From: an uncultured Lachnospiraceae bacterium
GTDB taxonomy: Bacteria; Bacillota; Clostridia; Lachnospirales; Lachnospiraceae
DNA: 64,000 nt
Reading direction: 5' to 3'
Assembly: GCA_902796005.1 (NCBI GenBank)
Contig: CADBNF010000092.1
Coordinates: forward strand, 1 to 64,000
Every line of letters begins with the position of its first letter. Within the stretch, counting starts at the first letter, position 1. Below, piece after piece: positions 18,567-27,911 of the stretch. Made by a program: the position numbers and the translations under genes. The notes under the pieces are model-generated. The model saw only the letters and a list, made by a program, of their open reading frames with translations, was not told the origin of the DNA and searched no databases.

Positions 18567-19466
18567 ATGGAAGAACTGCATATTCAGCTGCAAAGCATAC
18601 TTTTCAATAATGATAAGGCTGATATAGAAAAGGCAGTCAGCGCCATGTCCAATGCCGCGTCCGTTTACCGGCAGAAGGGGCATGCACTGGACTGTGTTCT
18701 TGTTTACGGGGACGCCTCCGAAGCGCCGCTTTATACGGCGGAGGAGATTCTTCTTCTGAAGCAGAAATACGACGGGCTTACGGATATCCGGTATATCGTT
18801 TTCGGAGAAAACACCGGAACCTCCAAGGGTCATAACCGCATGGCGAAAGACGCGCAGGCGGACTATCTACTGCTGATGAATCCCGACATTATTCTCTGTC
18901 CGAACTTTTTTGAGGAAATACTTTCTCCCTTCTCCGACCCGGCAGTCGGCGCCGCAGAAGGCCGGCAGATTCCCCTGGAACACCCGAAGGACTACGACAA
19001 AGCCACCTTTGAAACCTCCTGGACCAGCGGCGCCTGCACCTTTATCCGCAGCGACGTCTTCCGTGCGGTCGGCGGCTATGATGCGGCTACCTTCTTCATG
19101 TACTGCGACGATGTGGACCTGGCCTGGCGGGTGCGCCTGGCGGGCTATAAGCTGATCTACTGCCCCCGGGCCATGATTCTGCATTCCAAGATGACCGGTG
19201 CAGACGGTATGTCCGCGCCTTCTTCTTTTGAAATCTATTGGTCCGCCCTGGCCAATCTGCTCATGTCCGTCAAATGGTCCTTCCCCCTGCGGACTGCTGA
19301 ACTGATTGACCGGTATTCTCACTCAACCGAAAAGGAAAACCGGGATGCGACTGCCGCATTTCTGCAGATGAAGGAAGAAGGCCGTCTGCCCTCTCCCCTT
19401 GATCCGGAACACCGGATTGCGGTGATGTATGATGATTACTATGCGCCGCAGAGATTCAATCTATAA
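18567..19466 (+). CDS. Family-2 glycosyltransferase
   Basis: The 299-residue product has the rhamnosyltransferase-like GT2 layout: GENTGTSKGHNRM, the nucleotide-sugar region YLLLMNPDI, GACTFIRSDVFRAVGGYD, and acceptor-side DDVDLAWRVRLAGYKLIYCP. It has no membrane segment. Such enzymes add sugars to cell-surface glycans. GAGGAAAT lies about 10 bases before the ATG. Its stop is 13 bases before the next glycosyltransferase start, so the two form an operon. Confidence 0.85.
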   Translation: MEELHIQLQSILFNNDKADIEKAVSAMSNAASVYRQKGHALDCVLVYGDASEAPLYTAEEILLLKQKYDGLTDIRYIVFGENTGTSKGHNRMAKDAQADYLLLMNPDIILCPNFFEEILSPFSDPAVGAAEGRQIPLEHPKDYDKATFETSWTSGACTFIRSDVFRAVGGYDAATFFMYCDDVDLAWRVRLAGYKLIYCPRAMILHSKMTGADGMSAPSSFEIYWSALANLLMSVKWSFPLRTAELIDRYSHSTEKENRDATAAFLQMKEEGRLPSPLDPEHRIAVMYDDYYAPQRFNL

Positions 19467-19479
19467 GGAGCACTACAGG

Positions 19480-21318
19480 ATGACCGAACTGACTGAAATC
19501 ATTGCCCGGGTGCAGAGCCTGCTGCCCGGGATAACAAAAATACGGGAACTGTCCGGACAGGAAGAGGCACAGGCAGATAAGGAAACCCTCTTCATTCTTC
19601 GGGATGGTTTTTTTGCCCCGGAAAGCTTTTCTGCGGAAAAGCTTAAAAAGCTTCATGCTTCCGGCGCCAGTCTTCTTACCGTCACGACACCGCCCCTGGA
19701 CAGCCTGCAGATCTACCGCCTTCTCTCCGGCCGGGAAACAGAAGCCCTGGATATCCGCGGACTTACCGGCGCGGGCGTATGCCGCCTGCTGAAGGAGGCC
19801 GGTTACACGCTTGCAAGGGATCTTTCCGTTAAAAAGGATTACAGGGGAACCGGCGATGGCAGCCCCTTCACCGCAAAGGGAAGCCTGGTGAACAGCTACC
19901 TTCGCTGGCTGGCCGGCTATACCGGAAGCGGCATTGACAACGAAACCGATATTTACCTCTTCAAACCGGGAGCGGTACCGGAAAGCGTTACGGCTTCTCC
20001 CTTCCTTTCCGTCATTATCCGTACAACAGGCAACCGGAACAATGCCCTGCAGGAGGCCCTGTTGTCCCTGGCCGGACAGAAAGACATGGATTTTGAAGTG
20101 GTCCTCGTGGGCCACAGGGTCAGTGAAGAGAACAAACCGGCCCTCATCCGTCTTGTGGACAGCCAGCCCGGCTTCCTTAAAAACCGAATCCGGCTGCTTT
20201 TCCTGGAGGAAGGCGGACGTGCCGCGCCGCTGAATTTCGGTTTCTCCCAGGCCCGGGGCATCTACGCCGCCGTGCTGGATGATGATGACTTTGTATTTGA
20301 AAACTGGGTCTCTGCCTTTAAAAATACGGCAGAGGCGCATCCCGGGGCCATTGTGCATTCCAAAGTACTGATGCAGGACTGGGAAAGATATACAGACGAA
20401 AGCGGCAAAGAGGTTCTTCGCGCCGTGGGTTCCTTTGACCCCTATTACGGCGACGATTATGACTGGCTGCTGCAGATGTTCACCAATACCTGCCCCTTCA
20501 ACGGCCTGGCCTTCCCCCTCTTCCCCTTTAAGGAATACGGAATCCGGTTCAATGAAGAATACTCCACCACGGAGGACTGGGATTTCCTGCAGCGGATGAG
20601 CGCCGTCTGCGGTGTGGCCGATACCCGGCAGACCACCTGCGTCTACCGTATCTGGGTGAATGCGGAGAATTCCCACGTGCTCCACGACCGTGAGGAGTGG
20701 AACCGGAACCGTACGGAAATCATCCGGAGCATGTATGACCGGCCCATCCTCCTCCCGGCGGAAAAGACGGAGGGAGTCATCGATCTGGTCGCTGCTTACC
20801 CCGAGTCCTTCCGCTACGGCAGTGTCGGAAACTTTACCGAACGGCAGATCACCTCAAAGCTGTATTTCTCCACCGAAAAATGCGGCTTTACCGAGGAAAC
20901 CGCCGTTGCCCTCCCCAACCTGAATCTTCTTCCGGATTTTTACTATCGGTTTGAACATCTGGAGGACAAGGGCCGGGTGACCAACCTGCGCTGGGATCCC
21001 ATGGATTACCGAAGCGGCTACTGTACGGCCATTGAGCTTTCCGTGGAATATGCGGACGGCACTGTGGAAGAGGTGAACGTAAGAGGCTGCGATACCAACG
21101 GCTTCTGGCTGGAGGACGATCTGGTATTCTGCGCCCCCGATCCCCAGGTCATTTACCATCTTCCGACGGAGGGCAGGGTCATCTCCAGCGTAACCATTGC
21201 GGGAAGACTTTCCCTGACCTATACGCCGAAAATGAAGGATCTGTTTCTGGATAAATACGCGGAAAGCCTGACGCAGCCCACGAAGAAAAAAGGCCTGCTG
21301 AATAAGCTTTTCCATTAA
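19480..21318 (+). CDS. Multidomain protein with central GT2 glycosyltransferase
   Basis: The 612-residue product has three parts. Residues 1-165 resemble the C-terminal half of a SAM methyltransferase (a GLTGAGVCRLLKEAGYTLA-type ending) but contain no SAM-binding glycine motif. Residues about 176-390 are a GT2 domain (SVIIRTTGNR, then the metal-binding run DDDD at 268-271, and TEDWDFLQRM). The C-terminal about 200 residues are beta-rich and unrecognised. AAGGAG precedes the ATG at 19480, 10 bases away. It probably acts on the same surface glycan as the gene before it. Confidence 0.78.
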   Translation: MTELTEIIARVQSLLPGITKIRELSGQEEAQADKETLFILRDGFFAPESFSAEKLKKLHASGASLLTVTTPPLDSLQIYRLLSGRETEALDIRGLTGAGVCRLLKEAGYTLARDLSVKKDYRGTGDGSPFTAKGSLVNSYLRWLAGYTGSGIDNETDIYLFKPGAVPESVTASPFLSVIIRTTGNRNNALQEALLSLAGQKDMDFEVVLVGHRVSEENKPALIRLVDSQPGFLKNRIRLLFLEEGGRAAPLNFGFSQARGIYAAVLDDDDFVFENWVSAFKNTAEAHPGAIVHSKVLMQDWERYTDESGKEVLRAVGSFDPYYGDDYDWLLQMFTNTCPFNGLAFPLFPFKEYGIRFNEEYSTTEDWDFLQRMSAVCGVADTRQTTCVYRIWVNAENSHVLHDREEWNRNRTEIIRSMYDRPILLPAEKTEGVIDLVAAYPESFRYGSVGNFTERQITSKLYFSTEKCGFTEETAVALPNLNLLPDFYYRFEHLEDKGRVTNLRWDPMDYRSGYCTAIELSVEYADGTVEEVNVRGCDTNGFWLEDDLVFCAPDPQVIYHLPTEGRVISSVTIAGRLSLTYTPKMKDLFLDKYAESLTQPTKKKGLLNKLFH

Positions 21319-21347
21319 AAAAGTCCCGCCTTATGGCGGGACTTTTT
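21319..21347. terminator. Bidirectional terminator between glycosyltransferase and sirtuin genes
   Basis: A perfect 10-bp stem AAGTCCCGCC/GGCGGGACTT (21321-21330 with 21335-21344) is flanked by A and T runs, between convergent genes. Confidence 0.88.
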
Positions 21348-21355
21348 ACTTTGCT

Positions 21356-22144
21356 TTATTCCAGTTCGATGCCCAGCGCAGCTGCCGTTTCGGTAAACAC
21401 CTGACCGATGGGCTCGTTGATCTCCAGATCCTTTTCGGGATTCAGCTTCAGGTTCAGCCTGTCCCTGTTGATGACCACCAGGGAGTCTCCGTTGAAATAC
21501 CGGATGAAGGACGCCGCCGGGTAAACGGACAGGCTTGTGCCTCCGATGATCAGCATGTCCGCCGAAGAAAGGGCGGCCAGGGCTCCGTTCACCGCACGGT
21601 CCGGCAGGGATTCCTCATACAGGGTTACGTCGCAGCGGATAACGCCGCCGCAGGAACACCTGGGCACGGCCTCTTCGGAATCATAGATGTAATCCTCCGG
21701 ATAGGCCTTTCCGCATTTGCTGCAGTAGTTTCTGGTGGTGGTACCGTGTATCTCATAGACCTTTTTGCTGCCGGCCTTCTGGTGAAGGCCGTCAATATTC
21801 TGGGTCACCACACCGGTAAGCTTCCCCTGCTCCTCCAGCTTCGCCAGAAACAGGTGAGCCGGATTGGGCTTTACGTGCCTGGCATCCATCTTCTGCCGGT
21901 AAAACTCGAAGAACACCTCGGGATGCTTTACCAGGCAGGAATGGCTCAGCAGGTATTCCGGTGAATACCGGTCAAAGCGCACGTCGTGCTGGTTGTACAG
22001 GCCATCCTTGCTGCGGAAATCCGGCACGCCGCTTTCCGTGGATACGCCGGCCCCGCCGAAAAAGACAATCCGGTTATGGGTTTGAATCAGCTCCGCCAGC
22101 CTGCGGATCTTCTCCTGCATAGATGTAGCTTCCGTCTTCTCCAT
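21356..22144 (-). CDS. cobB: NAD-dependent protein deacylase (sirtuin)
   Basis: The 262-residue sirtuin has the NAD-binding GAGVSTESGVPDFRS, the catalytic TQNIDGLH followed by EIHGTTTRNYC, a four-cysteine zinc site (CSKC and CSCGG), and GGTSLSVYPA. It removes acyl groups from lysines using NAD. The ATG at 22144 is chosen because GGAGAGGAG lies 4 bases upstream. This makes the first 24 codons overlap the sortase gene in another frame, an unusually long 71-base overlap. An ATG at 22120 would reduce it but has a weaker ribosome site. Confidence 0.92.
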   Translation of the reverse strand: MEKTEATSMQEKIRRLAELIQTHNRIVFFGGAGVSTESGVPDFRSKDGLYNQHDVRFDRYSPEYLLSHSCLVKHPEVFFEFYRQKMDARHVKPNPAHLFLAKLEEQGKLTGVVTQNIDGLHQKAGSKKVYEIHGTTTRNYCSKCGKAYPEDYIYDSEEAVPRCSCGGVIRCDVTLYEESLPDRAVNGALAALSSADMLIIGGTSLSVYPAASFIRYFNGDSLVVINRDRLNLKLNPEKDLEINEPIGQVFTETAAALGIELE

Positions 22145-22991
22145 AAATCTCCTCTCCGTCAATCATGTCCAGCAGTCCCGTCACCACAAACCGTTCCGGG
22201 GAATCCGCGCCGACACAGGTGGAAAGCACCACGATTCTGCTGTCGAGGGTCAGCTCCGGCAGTTCATAGGCAACATGGGAGTGGGTATTTCTGTCCATCA
22301 TATAGGCTACCGCCGCGTTTGAAGGGTCATTGTAAAGGGAATATACCGTACTGTATGCGTCCGTGTGTTCCAGGGAAATGAACCGGTAGCGGTATTCATG
22401 CTCCGGCGTCACGATCCAGAAATAGGGGCTGTCGGCGTATTTGCCCTCGTTTATCAGCTTTTTCAGACTGCCGAACATGGACATGTCCTTCATGTTATGC
22501 CCGTAAATGATGGACACTGTGGATGACATGTCTTTTCTGTTCTCGTAATCCAAGAAGATGCTCCCGGAAAAGTTATAGGTTCCCTCAAAGGTCCTGTGCA
22601 GGTAAAAATCGTTGTCCGGGCCCTGGACGACGGGATAGCTTACCTCCACCGCCTCCATGTAAATCCAGCCCACAAAGTCCGGATTCTTTTCCAGAAGGCC
22701 CTGGGCATCCACGGTAATCGGGCATTTATTCTTTTGCAGCTCCTCCGAAACGGAGGAGGCTTCAGTGGCGGAGTTTGTCTGCGTGCCGGTCCCGATTTCC
22801 TCGTCCCTGCCGCCTGTCTGGGCAATATAATCCTGAAGAGACGCATATTCATCCCGGCTTTTTTTGTATTCCAGCTGGGTGGAAATCAGTTTATAGGCGG
22901 AAAAACCCATCACGCCGATACAGAGAATAATCACCACAATCAGAATGCCCTTTACCGCCGGGCTGGTGGTTTTTTTCTTGTTTCCTGCCAT
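22074..22991 (-). CDS. Class B sortase
   Basis: The 305-residue protein has a basic N-terminus, one membrane segment (about 14-34), a Ser/Thr/Glu-rich stalk and a sortase domain with His165 (YGHNM), Cys259 (VVLSTCVG) and Arg267 (ERFVV), the three catalytic residues. Sortases attach proteins to peptidoglycan or build pili on the outer face of the membrane. No LPxTG- or NPxTG-type substrate is encoded in this window. Its C-terminal 40 residues are acidic and extend into the sirtuin gene. Confidence 0.92.
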   Translation of the reverse strand: MAGNKKKTTSPAVKGILIVVIILCIGVMGFSAYKLISTQLEYKKSRDEYASLQDYIAQTGGRDEEIGTGTQTNSATEASSVSEELQKNKCPITVDAQGLLEKNPDFVGWIYMEAVEVSYPVVQGPDNDFYLHRTFEGTYNFSGSIFLDYENRKDMSSTVSIIYGHNMKDMSMFGSLKKLINEGKYADSPYFWIVTPEHEYRYRFISLEHTDAYSTVYSLYNDPSNAAVAYMMDRNTHSHVAYELPELTLDSRIVVLSTCVGADSPERFVVTGLLDMIDGEEIYGEDGSYIYAGEDPQAGGADSNP

Positions 22992-22993
22992 GG

Positions 22994-23707
22994 TTACTCT
23001 CCTCTGGTGTAGGTTTCGTCACCGTCGGAATAGATAAGCTTCAGGGTATTCTCCCCGAATTCATAGCCGACGGTATAGGTTGTGCTGCTGTTGTCCGCGG
23101 TCAGGTTCAGGGTGCCGTCCAGGCTGACGGTGTATCTGCCTGTCTCCAGGGTTCCCTCCAGGTACTGGTAATCCAGGGATTCCGCGGCCATCGCCTCCAG
23201 CATGGCCTCATAGCTTTCCTTGTTGAACATATAGGCATAGAAGGCCCGGAACTCCTCGATGGTGGGGCAGCGTTCCAGAACGTCGTCGCCGTAGGTGGCC
23301 GTAAGCTCTCCCCGTTTATCGAAAAGCCTGCTGATGAAACGGTCGTAATAGGCCTTCACCGATTCCACCGTCGCCGCGAAATCATATTCATAGGAATATC
23401 TTCCGTCCTCCGTGAACCGGACCACGCAGGCAATACCCATACCGGTAAGCTCGGCCAGCGCCTTTTCCTCATCGGTAAAATTGAAATAGGTCAGAAGGTC
23501 AGCCACGCTCTCCTTCGGGATTTCCTCGGTCATCACCCATTTTCCGGTGAGTTTACCGATAATCTCCAGGGTATCCACCTTCACCGTATCCACTGCGGCT
23601 TCACTGGCCGAGGACACGGATACGGGCTCTTCCGTATCGCCGGGTTTGCAGGCTGCCGCGGCCAGGGCCGTCAGGGCAGCAAGCAGCAGGATTGCAAGTC
23701 TCTTCAT
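22994..23707 (-). CDS. Predicted lipoprotein of unknown function
   Basis: The 237-residue product has a lipoprotein signal peptide ending LAAAAC (Cys20), followed by a Ser/Glu linker and a small beta-rich domain beginning IIGKLTGKWVMTEE. That opening resembles lipocalin-like 'DUF' lipoproteins of Lachnospiraceae, but I recognise no named family. It lies between rdgB and the sortase gene with gaps of 10 and 2 bases, so it is cotranscribed with both. Confidence 0.72.
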   Translation of the reverse strand: MKRLAILLLAALTALAAAACKPGDTEEPVSVSSASEAAVDTVKVDTLEIIGKLTGKWVMTEEIPKESVADLLTYFNFTDEEKALAELTGMGIACVVRFTEDGRYSYEYDFAATVESVKAYYDRFISRLFDKRGELTATYGDDVLERCPTIEEFRAFYAYMFNKESYEAMLEAMAAESLDYQYLEGTLETGRYTVSLDGTLNLTADNSSTTYTVGYEFGENTLKLIYSDGDETYTRGE

Positions 23708-23717
23708 GTCGTCTCCT

Positions 23718-24326
23718 TTATCCTCTGTTCAGTACAGGAATCAGTTTCTCCTTCATGGCGGCCAGCGCCCGGGCTCTGTGGGAAAGGGAATTCTTCTCCG
23801 CGGCGGAAAGCTCCGCCATGCATTTTCCCTTATCCGCCAGGTAAAAGATGGGGTCATAGCCGAAGCCGCCCTCTCCTCTTTCTTCAAAGGCCACCTCGCC
23901 TTCCACCGTTCCGGCAGCCGTCAGGACCTCTCCATCCGGCAGAAGCGCGGCGATGACGCAGCAGAACCGGCAGGCCCTGTTTCCTTCGGGGGCAGCGTTC
24001 ACCCGGCGGATAATCTCCGCATTCTTGATATGATAGGAGGTATCCTCTCCCATAAAACGGGAGGAATGCACGCCGGGCTGCCCGTCCATGGCATCCACCA
24101 CCAGGCCGGAATCGTCGGACATGAGGATGACCGGTTCTTCCCCGAGGACGGCCTTCACCGCCTTTACCTTGATGACGGCATTTTCCTCAAAGGTTTCCCC
24201 GTTCTCGTCGATATCCACGGCTATGCCGGCTTCCTTCAGGGAAAGGATTTCCAGGGGCAGGTCTTTTAAAATCGCCCGGATTTCCTTCATTTTGCCTTCA
24301 TTTCCCGTAGCAAATATCAGTTTCAT
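23718..24326 (-). CDS. rdgB: XTP/dITP pyrophosphatase
   Basis: The 202-residue HAM1-family enzyme removes dITP and XTP from the nucleotide pool. It begins IFATGNEGKMKEI, followed by SDDSGLVVDAM, GEVAFEERGEGGFGYDPIF and the terminal SHRARAL, all family signatures. It is second in the rlmL-rdgB-lipoprotein-sortase-sirtuin operon, 43 bases after rlmL. The ribosome site is weak. Confidence 0.96.
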   Translation of the reverse strand: MKLIFATGNEGKMKEIRAILKDLPLEILSLKEAGIAVDIDENGETFEENAVIKVKAVKAVLGEEPVILMSDDSGLVVDAMDGQPGVHSSRFMGEDTSYHIKNAEIIRRVNAAPEGNRACRFCCVIAALLPDGEVLTAAGTVEGEVAFEERGEGGFGYDPIFYLADKGKCMAELSAAEKNSLSHRARALAAMKEKLIPVLNRG

Positions 24327-24369
24327 TTCTACCAGCTCTTTCCTTATTTATTTCCTTCGACCTGCGGCT

Positions 24370-25524
24370 TTACCGTTTTCCGCCCTTTTTCGGCGGCTTC
24401 GGCCCGGTAAAGGAGTAAAAGTACGTCTTCATCATCCCGTTGTAAATCTTCCGGTTCTTATCCGCCTTCCTGCCGATGTATTTCTCCGTATCCTCCCAGG
24501 CGGAAATCAGGTACAGGGACCAGGTATCAAGCAGGGCAAACCGTTCGCCCAGCGTACGGTAAATCGCCGGCAGGTCTTCCTTTTCCTCCAGGCGCTCCCC
24601 GTAGGGCGGGTTCGTCAGGATAAAGCCGTACTTTCCCGGGTGGGAAAGCTGGGCCACATTTCTTCTCTGCAGATGGATGAGGCCGCTCACGCCGGCAAGG
24701 TTTGCATTCTCCCGGGCCATGGAAATGACGCTGTTGTCGATGTCATAGCCCTGGATATCCGTATCCACGGAAAGATCCACCCGATCCGCCGCGTCTTCAA
24801 AGGCCAGCCTCCAGTCCTTTTCCGCCACGAGATTCGGCCATTTCTGCGAGAGGAAGGTCCGGTTCATCCCCGGCGCCATGTCTGCCGCCATCATCGCCGC
24901 CTCTATGGCAAAGGTACCGCTGCCGCAGAAGGGATCCACGAGAATCCGGTCCTTCTTCCAGGGGGTAAGCAGCAGAAGGGCTGCCGCAAGGGTTTCCGTA
25001 ATCGGGGCCTTTACCGTCGCTTTGCGGTAGCCCCTCTTGTGCAGGGAGACACCGGTGGTATCCAGGCCCACCGTAACCACGTCCTTGAGGATGGACACCC
25101 TGACCGGGTAGTCCGCGCCGGTTTCCGGGAACCATTCCTTACGGTACTTCTCCTTCATCCGCTCCACCATGGCCTTTTTCATGACGGACTGGATATCCGA
25201 CGGGGAAAACACCCTGCTTTTCAGGGAATTGGCCTTGGTTACCCAGAACCTCCCGTCCGCAGGGATATATTTTTCCCAGGGGATGGCCTTCGTGCCCTGG
25301 AACAGCTCCTCAAAGGTTTCCGCCCGGAACTGGCCTGCCTTTAAGAGGATCCTCTCCGTCGTCCGCAGGAAAATATTCGCATAACAAATGGCCTGGCTGT
25401 CTCCGGCAAAGGTAACCCTTCCGTCCTCCACCTGGATAACCTCGTAGCCCAGGTCTTCTATCTCTCTTCTGCAGACCGCTTCCGTACCGAAATGGCAGGG
25501 GGCGATGAATTCAAACAGTTCCAA
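24370..25524 (-). CDS. THUMP-domain RNA guanine-N2 methyltransferase (RlmL/YpsC-like)
   Basis: The 384-residue product has an N-terminal ferredoxin-like and THUMP region (residues about 1-155), then a Rossmann methyltransferase domain with VDPFCGSGTFAIEAA and the catalytic TNPPYGERL. It matches the RlmL N-half/YpsC group that methylates 23S rRNA guanine. The start is TTG at 25524; no later ATG keeps the conserved FIAPCHFGTEAV opening. It has a strong promoter divergent from the MoaF gene. Confidence 0.92.
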   Translation of the reverse strand: MELFEFIAPCHFGTEAVCRREIEDLGYEVIQVEDGRVTFAGDSQAICYANIFLRTTERILLKAGQFRAETFEELFQGTKAIPWEKYIPADGRFWVTKANSLKSRVFSPSDIQSVMKKAMVERMKEKYRKEWFPETGADYPVRVSILKDVVTVGLDTTGVSLHKRGYRKATVKAPITETLAAALLLLTPWKKDRILVDPFCGSGTFAIEAAMMAADMAPGMNRTFLSQKWPNLVAEKDWRLAFEDAADRVDLSVDTDIQGYDIDNSVISMARENANLAGVSGLIHLQRRNVAQLSHPGKYGFILTNPPYGERLEEKEDLPAIYRTLGERFALLDTWSLYLISAWEDTEKYIGRKADKNRKIYNGMMKTYFYSFTGPKPPKKGGKR

Positions 25525-25559
25525 TTTACTTTTTTCGCCTCTCTTTAATACTGGAAAAT

Positions 25560-25588
25560 ATTATACCCGACGCAGAAGGGATTTGCAA
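25560..25588 (-). promoter_or_regulatory. Promoter of the rlmL-to-sirtuin operon
   Basis: TTGCAA (25588-25583), a 17-bp spacer and TATAAT (25565-25560) lie 36 bases before the TTG start. Confidence 0.82.
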
Positions 25589-25604
25589 GCAGACAGCCTG
25601 ACAA

Positions 25605-25633
25605 TTGACTTTGCCTGCAGGAAGGAGTACATT
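25605..25633 (+). promoter_or_regulatory. Promoter of the MoaF-family gene
   Basis: TTGACT (25605-25610), a 17-bp spacer and TACATT (25628-25633). The -35 box is only 16 bases from the divergent rlmL -35 box. Confidence 0.65.
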
Positions 25634-25672
25634 GAAAACAGACAAACGCATTCTGACAAGGAGGAAATTATC

Positions 25673-26566
25673 ATGAACCTAACCGAGAAATATGCACCGA
25701 TTGCCACGAAGCTTTCCATCGGCCAGTACTGTCCGCCCAAATGCTTTGAACTGTCGGGAAAGCAGTTCCGCTTCATCATGGATACAGGGGAAGAAACCGG
25801 CGACATCACCCTGGATTTCAAGGATGAAACGACGGTCGCTTTCAGCGTTCAGAACGGAAAACGTGCAGGCGAAGCGAAGTACGAATGCCGCAAGGGAGAC
25901 GACTGGACCTATCTTGTGACCTACTGTCTCTATGATCCGCGGGAAAATCATACCTTCGTGATTGACAGGGAACAGGGACTTGTAACCTTCCTTCGCTGTC
26001 CGATGGGCGAGAATCCCTATTATCCCTACCTGATCGACAGCCACTGGACCTTCGGCTATATCTATGAGGAGGGTAAGGAGCATAAGGATTATCGCCGCCA
26101 CGGCTTCACCGATGACGTCGTCGGCACCGGCATCAAATGGACCTACGGCCACGAGCTCTCCACCGTACACTGCTACTACAGCTCCAACTGGTACCGCATC
26201 GGCTATCCCAAGGACGAGATCCGGACCAAGGAGCAGGCAGAACAGAACAACAGCTTCCGTGAGGCCATGGCTGCGCTTCCCGGCCCGGATGAACCCGCCT
26301 ACTATGTAAAGATTAAGGAAGGCATGTACCTTGTCAGTGTTACCGAGCAGAATATGGAGAAAATCCTGGCCGACAAGCTGGGCTTCCGCAGCGACACCCT
26401 CTGCTTCCTGGACAACTGGAACCGGATGTACAGCGTGGGCCGCGGCTACGGCACCTGGACAAGGGAAGGCCAGGACGGAGAAATCTTCGTCATGATCGGC
26501 AAATACGGCTCTCCCGTGGAGATTGACGACCATTTTTTTGACGATCCCTGCCCCTATCTCGTATAA
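25673..26566 (+). CDS. MoaF-family protein
   Basis: The 297-residue product has the two-half layout of the MoaF family: an N-terminal beta-barrel half (about 1-110, with ITLDFKD and YECRKGDDWTYLVTY) and a C-terminal half with YYVKIKEGMYLVSVTEQN. MoaF was named from a molybdenum operon, but its biochemical role is unclear. No molybdopterin gene is near, so a lipocalin-like ligand-binding or small-molecule role is as likely. AAGGAGG precedes the ATG. It is a single-gene unit. Confidence 0.72.
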   Translation: MNLTEKYAPIATKLSIGQYCPPKCFELSGKQFRFIMDTGEETGDITLDFKDETTVAFSVQNGKRAGEAKYECRKGDDWTYLVTYCLYDPRENHTFVIDREQGLVTFLRCPMGENPYYPYLIDSHWTFGYIYEEGKEHKDYRRHGFTDDVVGTGIKWTYGHELSTVHCYYSSNWYRIGYPKDEIRTKEQAEQNNSFREAMAALPGPDEPAYYVKIKEGMYLVSVTEQNMEKILADKLGFRSDTLCFLDNWNRMYSVGRGYGTWTREGQDGEIFVMIGKYGSPVEIDDHFFDDPCPYLV

Positions 26567-26629
26567 AGGGGTCCGGGGCCCGAATACAGCTGACACTTAC
26601 GTCTTTTGACTGCTTTCAGGACAAAATCA

Positions 26630-26667
26630 AAGGAGCTGCCGCTTACGCGACAGCTCCTTCTTTTATT
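26630..26667 (+). terminator. Terminator between the MoaF-family gene and thiolase
   Basis: The stem is 26630-26638 with 26651-26659 plus an inner 3 bp, with one mismatch, followed by CTTTTATT. Its GGAGCTG core is the same as in the 17239-17266 terminator. Confidence 0.75.
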
Positions 26668-26692
26668 GCCATTAAAACTGTAAACCTGTTTA

Positions 26693-27874
26693 TCAGTCTC
26701 TCTCAACGATGGTGGCGCAGCCCATGCCGCCGCCGATGCACAGGGTGGCAAGACCCTTCTTGGCATCTCTCTTCTGCATCTCGTGAAGCAGGGTTACCAG
26801 GATACGGCAGCCGGAAGCACCTACGGGATGGCCGAGGGCGATGGCGCCGCCGTTAACGTTAACCTTGTCCATATCGAACTCAAGGTCGTGGGCAACTGCC
26901 AGAGACTGTGCTGCGAAAGCTTCGTTTGCTTCGATAAGATCCATATCAGCAACCTTAAGGCCGGTCTTCGCCATAACCTTCTTAACGGCTGCAACAGGGC
27001 CAACACCCATGATGGAGGGATCTACGCCGCCCAGAGCGCCGGCAACCCAGGTAGCCATGGGCTTAACGCCATATTCATTGGCAGCTTCTTCGCTCATTAC
27101 AACAACAGCGGCAGCGCCGTCATTGATGGAGGAAGCGTTACCTGCGGTAACGATGCCGTCGGGCTTGAAAGCGGGTTTCAGCTTCGCAAGGCTCTCAGCG
27201 GTAACGCCTGCGCGCGGGCCTTCGTCGGTATCGAACACTACGGTAGCCTTTTTCTGCTTAACTTCTACGGGAACGATTTCATCTTTGAACTTGCCTTCTG
27301 CGATAGCTGCAGCAGCCTTCTGCTGGCTGGAAGCTGCAAAAGCGTCAAGCTGTTCTCTGGTAATGCCCCACTGCTCAGCTACGTTCTCAGCAGTGATACC
27401 CATGTGATAGTTGTTGAATGCATCCCAAAGAGCATCATTAACCATGGTATCAACGAGCTTGCCGTCGAACAGACGATAACCGGTTCTGGCCTTCATAAGG
27501 GCATAGGGAGCCATGGACATGTTCTCCGTGCCGCCTGCTACGACGATATCGGCTTCGCCGGCCTGGATCATGGCAGCAGCCATATTTACGCAGTTAAGAC
27601 CGGAACCGCATACAACGTTGATGGTAACGGCGGGAGTTTCGATGGAAAGTCCGGCTTTGAGGGAAGCCTGACGGGCAACATTCTGTCCCTGGCCGGCCTG
27701 GATTACACAGCCCATGTAAACAAGGTCTACTTTTTCAGCCGGAACGCCAGCGCGCGCAAGCGCTTCCTTAATAACGATAGCACCCAGATCAGCTGCGGGT
27801 GTAGTGCCTAAGGAACCAAGCATGCTTCCGATTGCGGTACGGCAGGCGCCGGCGAGAACAACTTTCTTTGCCAT
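26693..27874 (-). CDS. thl: Acetyl-CoA acetyltransferase (thiolase)
   Basis: The 393-residue product condenses two acetyl-CoA to acetoacetyl-CoA, the first step of butyrate formation. The active-site Cys89 is in NVVCGSGLN, and the C-terminal [14 protein letters not shown] and CIGGGMGCA supply the catalytic His and second Cys. Codon choice differs from its neighbours (more GCT and GCA) and looks optimised for high expression. The gene stands alone, without the usual bcd-etfBA-hbd partners, and has a strong promoter with a palindrome just downstream. Confidence 0.95.
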   Translation of the reverse strand: MAKKVVLAGACRTAIGSMLGSLGTTPAADLGAIVIKEALARAGVPAEKVDLVYMGCVIQAGQGQNVARQASLKAGLSIETPAVTINVVCGSGLNCVNMAAAMIQAGEADIVVAGGTENMSMAPYALMKARTGYRLFDGKLVDTMVNDALWDAFNNYHMGITAENVAEQWGITREQLDAFAASSQQKAAAAIAEGKFKDEIVPVEVKQKKATVVFDTDEGPRAGVTAESLAKLKPAFKPDGIVTAGNASSINDGAAAVVVMSEEAANEYGVKPMATWVAGALGGVDPSIMGVGPVAAVKKVMAKTGLKVADMDLIEANEAFAAQSLAVAHDLEFDMDKVNVNGGAIALGHPVGASGCRILVTLLHEMQKRDAKKGLATLCIGGGMGCATIVERD

Positions 27875-27911
27875 TAAAATTTCCTCCTTAATGTAAAAAT
27901 ATACTTTGCTT

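Noticed and set aside
17239..26667. Shared GGAGCTG stem of the terminators at 17239-17266 and 26630-26667 as a mobile repeat
   Set aside because: Similarity is limited to about nine stem bases with no flanking homology; convergent or chance similarity of terminators is enough.
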